Shown: positions 56,764 through 64,000 of the stretch, piece by piece
How positions within the stretch are numbered: position 1 is the stretch's first letter
Layout: each line of letters begins with the position of its first letter
Assembly (NCBI GenBank): GCA_022496205.1
Contig: WTXD01000006.1
Span: 744,001 to 808,000 of the forward strand
DNA from: Gloeopeniophorella convolvens
Lineage: Eukaryota > Basidiomycota > Agaricomycetes > Russulales
Length of the DNA stretch: 64,000 bases
Direction: 5' to 3'
Position numbers and translations under genes: made by a program
The notes under the pieces: model-generated
The model's input: the letters and a program-made list of their open reading frames with translations, nothing else
What the model was told of the DNA's origin: nothing
Database searches by the model: none

Positions 56764-58028
56764 TTAGAAGAATAGATATGTCGTGACAAACACGAGTAGG
56801 GCTATGATGACGACAACCTGCAGCGGTACGCCTTCGGGCTGCATGGACGCCTCTGATGCATACGTTACCTCTGAGTCGACGACAGTGCCGTCGTCGCTTC
56901 GGGGACGGCTGCGATGCCGCTCCCGGAGCTCCGTGGGCTTGTACCGCTGCTCGCGACGGAGCTGGGGTCAGGCACCGCGGCCAGCAGGGACCGCAACCGT
57001 TGGATTTCCGCTTGCGCATCTTTGTATTTGGCCAGGAATTCGGGGCTGGGCTCTGATGGGGGTGGGGGCGCGACGAGCGGCGCGGGAGCAGGGGGAGGCG
57101 GCTGCGGCGAGTGCACGTTTACATTGATAACACCCACGCCGCCTGCAGGCTCTTCACGTGACGGTGACTCTTCTTGCTGCGCAGAGTAATCGAGAGGTGT
57201 GGCGGGGCGCTCGACGATTGCGTGATCCGAGGGATCTTGCATGATGGAGAACTGCTCTGCGGGAGGTCCATACGTGCTCGGTCGTCCCTTGACAGTTGCG
57301 TAGTGCTGCGAGGCGTTGAGATGTTAAACGCGCGATGGGAATAGACTCGCTTACCACATCATCAGGGGCGACTCCACTCATTATTGATGTCCGGTGCTCG
57401 TCTTCCTCTTCGAGAGGCTGCCCCTCCGGGGGGAGGTAGTTGACCTTGACTTTCTGTGAATGGACCTTGCTCACGTTTTCGCCTTCGGGAAGGTTCCACT
57501 GCACGAGACGCTCCAATTAGATAACAACGCGCTGACGCGGAAAATGGCTGACAAGGTCGTGTGGAGAGAGGGCAGCCTTGTCTGGGGTAATCAGCATGCT
57601 CTGAATTAAGAACTTGTCTTTGCACTTTGCATTCAGCGGGGGTTCTTCCTTCATTGCTTGCAACATGACTAGGGGGCGACGTTCAGGGAGCCGTGCGGTA
57701 TGCCACGCGTGATTACGCACCTTGGACTTCAACCGTCTGGCCAGGATCCACTTTGCCCGAGTTTGGCCGCACGCAGTACAGCTGCGGCGACACATGAGAA
57801 GCGCCGTAAACCGCTCCTCAAACATGGCGCACCTTGGGGGCGGTAGTCTTGATTTTGAAGGAGACGGGATCGTCATTGGGGTTTGTAATTTGGAGAGAAC
57901 GCTTGACGTTCTGGGTCAAGGGACCTGAGCGGCCGCAGAAGGGTCGATACAGACGAATAGACAGTAACAGTTCTGTAGAACGCACGATTGAAGCCCAGAG
58001 AGTTGCTCGGCTGGAGGTTGACGGACAT
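56764..58028 (-). CDS. VAP/Scs2-type ER membrane tether (MSP domain)
   Basis: Type II ER membrane protein that binds FFAT-motif proteins at contact sites. The start at 58028 opens the MSP domain: MSVNLQPSNSLGFNRPLTQ, then KRSLQITNPNDDPVSFKIKT, APKLYCVRPNSGKVDPGQTVEV, VMLQAMKEEP and CKDKFLIQSM; it is complete after splicing. A Pro-rich linker (HSPQPPPPAPAPLVAPPPP) and a short coiled coil (KYKDAQAEIQRLRSLL) follow. The C-terminal membrane anchor GVPLQVVVIIALLVFVTTY and stop at 56764 are in a different frame from the coiled coil; the first frame ends at ...LSSTQR. A frame change between about 56890 and 57000 needs either an odd intron or an indel. Six other introns are normal. Confidence 0.85.
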
Positions 58029-58788
58029 TTTTGAGATGTTGGGAGAGGGGAAAGAAAGCAACGCGGCGGGGCTGAAAGACGTGGAGCTGACTAATCGACT
58101 GGGTGCGTCCGCTGCTCTGAGCCCTTCTGAGCCTGCTCAGCCCTTTTCTATCCTCTCTCCACAACGCACACACGCAGCACGGTGTCTCCGCGCGGTCTGC
58201 ACGCGCATCGTCTCCTCGATGTGCCCTCTGACGGCAATTCCATTACTGCGACGTGGCTATCGAACAATCTAGGGCCTCCATGTCCTCCTCGCATCGCCTC
58301 TCCAATCACCACGAGGCGGCGTGCCAATCCAACCCGTCACAGTTTCTGCCTCATTCGCCCCATCCTCGCGGCAGCACTGATCATGAGCTGTCTGAGGACA
58401 TAACGTCATGTCGCTGACCAGGCTGAAGCGCTTATCTTATTCAGAATTTGCCGTCGTTGCCGCCGCAGTGAGGCTGCCCCGCATCCCGAGTATCTTTGTG
58501 GCACTGCGCCGCGCTACGACCGGTATCTGATGATATGGCGGGGCCCGACATCAAACGAGAACGTTCTAAACAGCGGCAGGGACGAGACTGGCCGAGAAGA
58601 GAGCGGGAGATGTGTGTCATGTAATAGGACAATGCGTATTTATTAGCGAGGGCCGTTTGGCGGATAGAACCTTCTTCATTTTCCGCTCATATCTTGACAA
58701 CGTCCACCACAGCGAAGCTGGTCTGCGCTCTTTATTCCCCACATCCCCCTCAAATACACCGCTCACCACCGCTCAAGTCTATCGTATC
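58029..58788. promoter_or_regulatory. Divergent promoter region, VAP and Ypk1-like kinase
   Basis: 760 bases between two divergent start codons. No obvious TATA. Short frames only. The last 150 bases before the kinase start are CT- and CA-rich, common in fungal leaders. Confidence 0.45.
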
Positions 58789-60814
58789 ATGTCCTGGAAA
58801 CTCGGCAGGAGCAAAAAGACAACACTCTCCGCTGACCGCGATGACACCGCGTCCATTCGCTCGATAACGCCTACCCCAGGCGACGAGAAACCGCTCCCCC
58901 GCACCGGCATCCTTTCCATCCGTGTCCTCTGGGCAGAGGGCCTCTCTATCCCCAGTGGCACCGCCGTCCCCGCCGACGTCCAGGCCGCCCTTGCCTCCCA
59001 GCAGGCGAAGGTCGCTGCCTCCGTCTCGCCAGCCAGCGTGTCCCAGTCCAGGTTAGCTGCTGGCCACCGAGGCAAGCGCGATAGCGTACAGCGTGCACAA
59101 TGCTGGTGGCTCCCATACATCGTCATGGAATTCGAGGTCAACCAGATCCTCATCACTCCCCTCGGCGGCGAGCTGGAAAAGCCTCTCTACATGTACCAGG
59201 CACACTTGTACGTATCCCATCGCGACTCCTTCGGCCGGCATGCTCACTGTCTCCTAGCGACGTGTCCCGGAATTCCGAGATCTCCCTCCAGTCCTACCTG
59301 CGCAAGGAAGAGCCCAAGCGCGGCGCTGATGATGATATGGGCAACGACATCTTCTTCGGTGGGATCAAGTTCACACCAGACTTTGACAACCTCGCTACCC
59401 AGGATCAATGGTATGATCTCAACGGCGGCAGTGGGAAGATTCTTGTTGGCGTTTCCTTCCAGCCGAGCACTGTATGCCGTTCTTCTGATGCTTTTCCCAT
59501 CCCATTGACACACCGCCGCAGGGTAACGCGCTCACCATTGACGACTTTGAGTTGATCACCGTTATTGGCAAAGGCAGCTTTGGCAAGGTCATGCAAGTGC
59601 GCAAGCGCGACACGCAACGTATCTACGCTCTCAAGACTATCCGCAAGGCGCATATAGTGGATCGGGGGGAGATTACGCACACGCTCGCGGAGAGACTGGT
59701 GCTCTCCCGCATCACCAGCCCCTTCATTGTGCCGCTCAAGTTCAGCTTCCAGTCGGAACAGAAGCTCTATCTCGTGCTCGCGTGCGTGCAATGCGCGTGC
59801 CTTAATACGCCACCGGCCTCACCTCCTTCCGCAGATTCGTTAACGGCGGAGAGCTGTTCCACCATCTGCAGCGCGAGCAGAAGTTCAACGAGGAGCGCAG
59901 CCGCTTCTACAGCGCGGAGCTGCTCCTTGCACTCGAGCACCTCCACGACCTGGACGTCGTCTATCGGTGAGTTTGCCGTCATTGCAACCGGCGCCGAGAT
60001 CGCGGGAGCTCACGGCGATCACATCGGCAGTGATCTCAAGCCAGAGAACATCCTTCTCGATTACACGGGTCACATTGCGCTCTGCGACTTTGGGCTGTGC
60101 AAGCTCAATATGAAGGACAACGACATGACCAACACGTTCTGCGGAACTCCTGAGTACCTGGCGCCGGAGATCCTCAACGGCGCCGGCTACAGTGCGTCTC
60201 CTCCCCCCTTTAGTCGCGCAGATCAGCATCTAATCACCCCCTAGACCGGACCATCGACTGGTGGACGCTCGGCGTGCTTCTGTACGAGATGCTGGTCGGC
60301 CTCCCGCCGTTCTATGATGGTACGTCCGGCTCTGCAGCACCGCGGCGCCCCGCTCCGTGCTCACCCGCGCGGCGCAGAAATCACGGACAAGATGTACGAG
60401 AAGATCCTGCGCGACCCGCTCGTGTTCCCCGAGGAGGTCGCGCCGCACGCGCGCTCGATCCTCACCGGGCTGCTCACGCGCGACCCCGCGCAGCGCCTCG
60501 GCGTGAACGGCGCGGAGGAGATCAAGCGCCACCCGTTCTTCGCAAAGATCGACTGGCGGCGGCTCGCGCAGAAGAAGATCCACCCGCCGTTCAAGCCGAG
60601 CGTGTCGAGCCCCGTGGACGTGTCCAATTTCGACACCGTGTTCACTGCGGAGCAGCCGCTCGACTCGGTCGTCGAGGGCTCGCAGCTCTCGCAGACGGTG
60701 CAGGCGCAGTTCGAGGGTGCGTGGTGCTTCCTGTTTGCTGCGCTGTGGTGCGGGGGTGTTGACCGCGCCTCTGCAGGCTTCTCGTACAACGCGCGCAGCA
60801 TCACCGCTAACTGA
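58789..60814 (+). CDS. ypk1: AGC protein kinase, Ypk1/Gad8 (SGK) type
   Basis: TORC2-activated Ser/Thr kinase controlling sphingolipid, membrane-stress and actin responses. Eight exons (58789-59207, 59258-59471, 59522-59781, 59835-59966, 60031-60191, 60245-60319, 60378-60716, 60777-60814) give 545 residues. The N-terminal 200 residues form the C2-like region typical of Ypk/Gad8. Kinase landmarks: GKGSFG at 227-232, ATP-binding Lys249, RDLKPEN with Asp343, DFG at 361-363, activation-loop TFCGTPEY with PDK1-site Thr377, and [12 protein letters not shown]. The C-tail has FTAEQPLDS (turn-motif region) and the hydrophobic motif FEGFSY with Ser536, completed by splicing to a 38-nt last exon. Calling it Ypk1/Gad8 instead of Sch9 rests on length and the N-terminal region. 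Confidence 0.93.
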
Positions 60815-61190
60815 GCGGCCAACTCCGCTTCACCCCTGGTTCAACCCCTCGCCATTTTCTTCACGGTACCCAGACTCCGTCCATCTGTCGCATATATGCT
60901 CGATTAGCCCGACTGTTTAATAGTCCTGCCATCATAGTCCATTCGCTGATCCGGATCCGCTCGCTCCGTCCGCTTCGTCTCGTTTCGCTCGTTTGCAATA
61001 TCATACCCTTCTTGCGTAGTATAGTGCAATGTTACCCTAGTCTCTCTTTGCCCCATGTCATATCAGCTCGCTCAATCGGAGTTTACCACCATCACCAGCG
61101 TGTGCGCATCGATGCCAGTGTCAATTATGCGTGCCGCGAGGAATAAGTAAGTATTAAGGTATGCCAGTGCGTGCTTGCTTGCGTGCTTCA
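60815..61190. other. Intergenic between convergent kinase and permease
   Basis: 376 bases between two stop codons. Pyrimidine-rich, with no frame or motif of note. Presumably holds both 3' UTRs. Confidence 0.5.
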
Positions 61191-63626
61191 TTACGCCACG
61201 AGGTAATACGCCTTCCAGGCCCACCGTACGCGCCCGCGCACCCGCGCCTCGCGCACCTCGTCCTCACGCTTGTCCACCTGCGCCTCGTCGTGCTCGTCGC
61301 GGTACAGGTCCACGCTTGCGGAATCGACAAAGTCGAACAGCGCCCGGCCCCGTCCGCGCGCGCGCACGAGCAGCCAGAGCGCGTACATGAGCGCCATCAC
61401 GGGCAGCTCGATGTAGAACGAGACAAAGTCGACCGCCGAGAAGCGCGGGGTGACGGAGGACCAGCCCTGGACTGTGTGCGCGCGGAGCGGTCAGCGCGGT
61501 GGGGCGGGGTAGGGCGGGGGGGCACGTACTGAGAATGATGACCGAGACGGATGTGATCTGCGGGGGCGCGGCATGTCAGCGAGCTGGGCGCACAGGGGAG
61601 AGGAGGTAGGGGGTGGGGCGGGCGGAGACGAGAGGAGAGTAAGTTAGGCGCGCACGCACCACGAACGCAGGGCCCCACGGCCACGTCCACCGCGCGCGGA
61701 ACTTCATCTCCGCCAGCGGGCGGCCTTGCCTCTCCCACGCGGCGCGGAAGCGCCACGACGCGAGCCCAATGGACAGCCAGGCGATCTGCGCACGCAGCGT
61801 CCCTACATCAGCCCACCCGTCGCCGCAGCACCGCGGGGCGCGCAGGGCGCACCTGGTTCGACACGCCGACGAGGTTCTGCAGCCAGCCCCAGAGCTGGCC
61901 GCTGCCGATGAACGAGCTGCCGAAGCACAGCGCGCTGATGCTGCTCGTGAGGAGCAGCGCGGGGAGCGGCACGCCTGAGCGCGTCGTGCGCGCGAAGACT
62001 GCGGGCGCCTGCGCGGCGGCGGCAAGCCCGTATAGCACGCGCGTGCCTGCGAAGAGCGCATGGTTCCCGGCAGAGACGACCGAGGTCAGGATCACCGTGT
62101 TCATGAACGAGCCCGCAGCGGCTGGGAAGGGGGTTAGGGGATGGTGGAGGCTAAGGTACGTGACGTACTGGAACCGACTTGCTTGAAGACGATGGTGAAG
62201 GGCGAGGTTGTGGTCGACTTGTTGGAGAGGTTGGGGTAGTCCCATGGGACTGGGAACTGGGTCAGCGAGGTGATGCGGAAGGGATTCCTGAACATGTACC
62301 ATTCAATCCGATGAGCAGGATGCTTAGGATGTAGAAGAGGAGGATACTGTCGAGCATATCAATTCGATACTCTATCCTGTCAAGCCTGTGGGACACTTAC
62401 CGCCAGAACACAAACTTGACTACTCGAGGCATGTTCTTGCTCGGGTTCTTCGTCTCCCCGGCGGTGATACCCAGGCTCTCCGTCCCTCCATCTGTCCAAC
62501 GAGTAAGTCAACAGGATCCTGGGTGATATCGGAAGACGTACATGCAAAGCTGGCTGTGACAAAGACGTGTGCAAACCCTCCAAAGCCACCGACAAACGGC
62601 GCCCCGGGGATTCTCCAGTTCTCCCCGCCGATATAGTGGTGATCGCGATTGACACCAACGTTGACCAAGATGCCGAGTATGATGAATATGACAATGGTGA
62701 CGACCTTGAGCGATGCCAGCCAATACTCTGATCACAGACGAATCAGATCGGACAAGATCGGATGATCGCAGTACGCGCCTAGTTCTCCATACGCCTTGAC
62801 ATGAATGGAATTGATAGAGACGAGGAAGAGCCAGATGGCAAGGCTGACGGTCCACGTGTGGTGCACGTTCCAGAAGCCGAGGACGAGCTGGGCGGCAGTG
62901 AGATCGGACGCGACCGAGATGGCATCATTGAACCAGTAGTTCCACGAGAGGGCAAAACCGTACGCCGGGGAGAAGAACCGTGTAGCGTACGCATTGAAGG
63001 ATCCTGTGGGCGCGCACTCGTTAGGGTGAATATGCGGCAGAGCAGCGCGGAAGCACAAGTGGCTGCCCTGGGGGCACGCACGGGCCTCCCTTGCCCCCAG
63101 AGGTACGACGCAATGAAATGGAAGACCACAACACAGGGGATGCACAATTCGGGTACGCGCCACATCGCATTGACCAGGGTACGCCAACTTCTCTGGAACG
63201 ATTGGAACTCGGATGATGCACGGACTCACCAGCAACAGGGTATTGGGTTGCCATTTCGCCGAGAAGAAGCAGGGTCACGTAGACAATGAAGCCCACGATT
63301 GCGTAGCAAATGAGCATGCTGGCTGGCCCGCCCTGAGCGAGTGAGCGCCCCGTGCCTAGAAAAAGGCCTGTGCCAATGGTGCCCGCGATGGCAATCATCT
63401 GCACTTGTCGAGACGATAGGCCGCGGTGGAGTGTGCCATGAGACTTGTCCACGGGGGGCACGGGGAGAGCGCCAACGGGGAGCACATCATCGCTCTGCAG
63501 GTGCGTGGGGTTTGACTTGGGCGAGGTGGACTTGGTCGTGCCATAATCTGGGACAGTGTCGGCGGGTGCGTTGTGGTAGTGGAGAGCGGCCGACTCGGGG
63601 AGGTGCGTCGAATTCGAGGCGGCCAT
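61191..63626 (-). CDS. Amino-acid permease (APC/YAT type), second copy
   Basis: Plasma-membrane amino-acid transporter with about 12 TM segments. After a polar N-terminus comes VQMIAIAGTIGTGLFLGTG (TM1). Splicing then gives LLLLGEMATQYPVAGSFN, SWNYWFNDAIS, YWLASLKVVTIVIFIILG, FGGTESLGITAGETKNP (reconstructed across the 62517-62570 region as AYGGTESL), NHALFAGTRVLYGL, IAWLSIGLASWRFR and VDFVSFYIELPVMALMYAL. The cytosolic tail is rich in charged residues. Introns checked by eye keep the frame to the stop at 61191. One, 62728-62778, seems to use a GC donor. Its sequence differs clearly from the permease at 21791, so the two are not a recent duplication. Substrate range unknown. Confidence 0.92.
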
Positions 63627-64000
63627 GATTTCCAGACTTGCTCAGAACGTGCGCAAGAGAGAAAATAGCATTTTTGTACGCCTGCGAGTCGACGTACAAG
63701 TAGGGCGAGACGCCCGTCAGCAGCACCGGACCTTGTTGCACAACGCTTCTCCCAATTGCGCCATCGCATTTCCAAATCGGGTCAGCCTCTGACGCGCTTC
63801 AGCACAGCCACCGCCTGTGGCTGCCTCACCCGGAACGCCGATGCGCCGCCACACGCTGCAACATAGGCTCGGGACCCGGAGTCAACTTGAAGCACCGAAA
63901 GCTCAAGCCACTGAAGCTCGAGCTCGAGGTTATCGACAGCGAACGGGACGTACGTCGACATCTCCAACTGCCATCTGGCATCGAGGAGCAAGCCTGTATT
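63627..64000. other. Window edge upstream of the second permease
   Basis: 374 bases holding the permease promoter. A 69-codon minus-strand frame (63991-63782) runs towards the window edge without a motif. It might be the end of a neighbouring gene, but I cannot support that. Confidence 0.35.

Noticed and set aside
1..64000. CRISPR arrays, bacterial operons, ribosome binding sites, rRNA or tRNA genes
   Set aside because: Eukaryotic sequence with spliced genes. No array of spaced repeats and no tRNA-like A/B box pair were found by eye; a tRNAscan run would be the real test.

Overview
The window is nuclear DNA of a filamentous fungus, almost certainly a basidiomycete (Agaricomycete, probably a wood or litter decayer). 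The signs are very intron-dense genes with introns of about 37-106 bases, conserved fungal domain architectures, a GH131-CBM1 secreted plant-cell-wall protein, a basidiomycete-type non-reducing polyketide synthase and a RecQ-like helicase relic of the kind scattered in mushroom genomes. Gene models were assembled by eye from reading frames, GT-AG junctions and family motifs. Spans run from start to stop codon and include introns. Strand is that of the coding sequence.

Left part (1-12,000): a Mob2-type NDR-kinase activator (447-1378, -) and an unusual transcription factor combining C2H2, C2HC and Zn2Cys6 modules with a fungal_trans region (2754-5499, -). About 6.5 kb follow with no supported gene, only an 8-bp tandem repeat and the PKS promoter.

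Secondary-metabolism core (12,025-25,000): a complete eight-exon NR-PKS (SAT-KS-AT-PT-ACP-TE, 2080 aa, orsellinic-acid-synthase-like), a convergent short-chain dehydrogenase, and an amino-acid permease split into 29 exons, six of them 7-17 nt long.

Housekeeping block (25,200-40,800): a Pex24/DysF peroxin head-to-head with a fungal conserved protein; a tail-anchored RING protein; tRNA dimethylallyltransferase (MOD5); splicing factor Prp38; a GPI-anchored aspartic protease; complex I subunit NDUFS4; an AIF/FSP1-like oxidoreductase; a small membrane protein.

Relic zone (41,300-45,100): an inverted-repeat pair, a frameshifted RecQ-like helicase, and an unrecognised 255-aa gene.

Right part (45,460-64,000): a CSC1/TMEM63-type channel, a GH131-CBM1 protein, a membrane-anchored Cu/Zn superoxide dismutase, a truncated copy of a dihydroflavonol-reductase-like SDR beside the intact paralogue, a VAP/Scs2 ER tether with an unexplained frame change before its anchor, a Ypk1/Gad8-type AGC kinase, and a second amino-acid permease. 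Themes that recur are TORC2/membrane stress (Ypk1, CSC1, VAP), cell-surface hydrolysis and oxidative stress (protease, GH131, SOD, FSP1-like) and amino-acid uptake. This grouping is inferred from gene content only.
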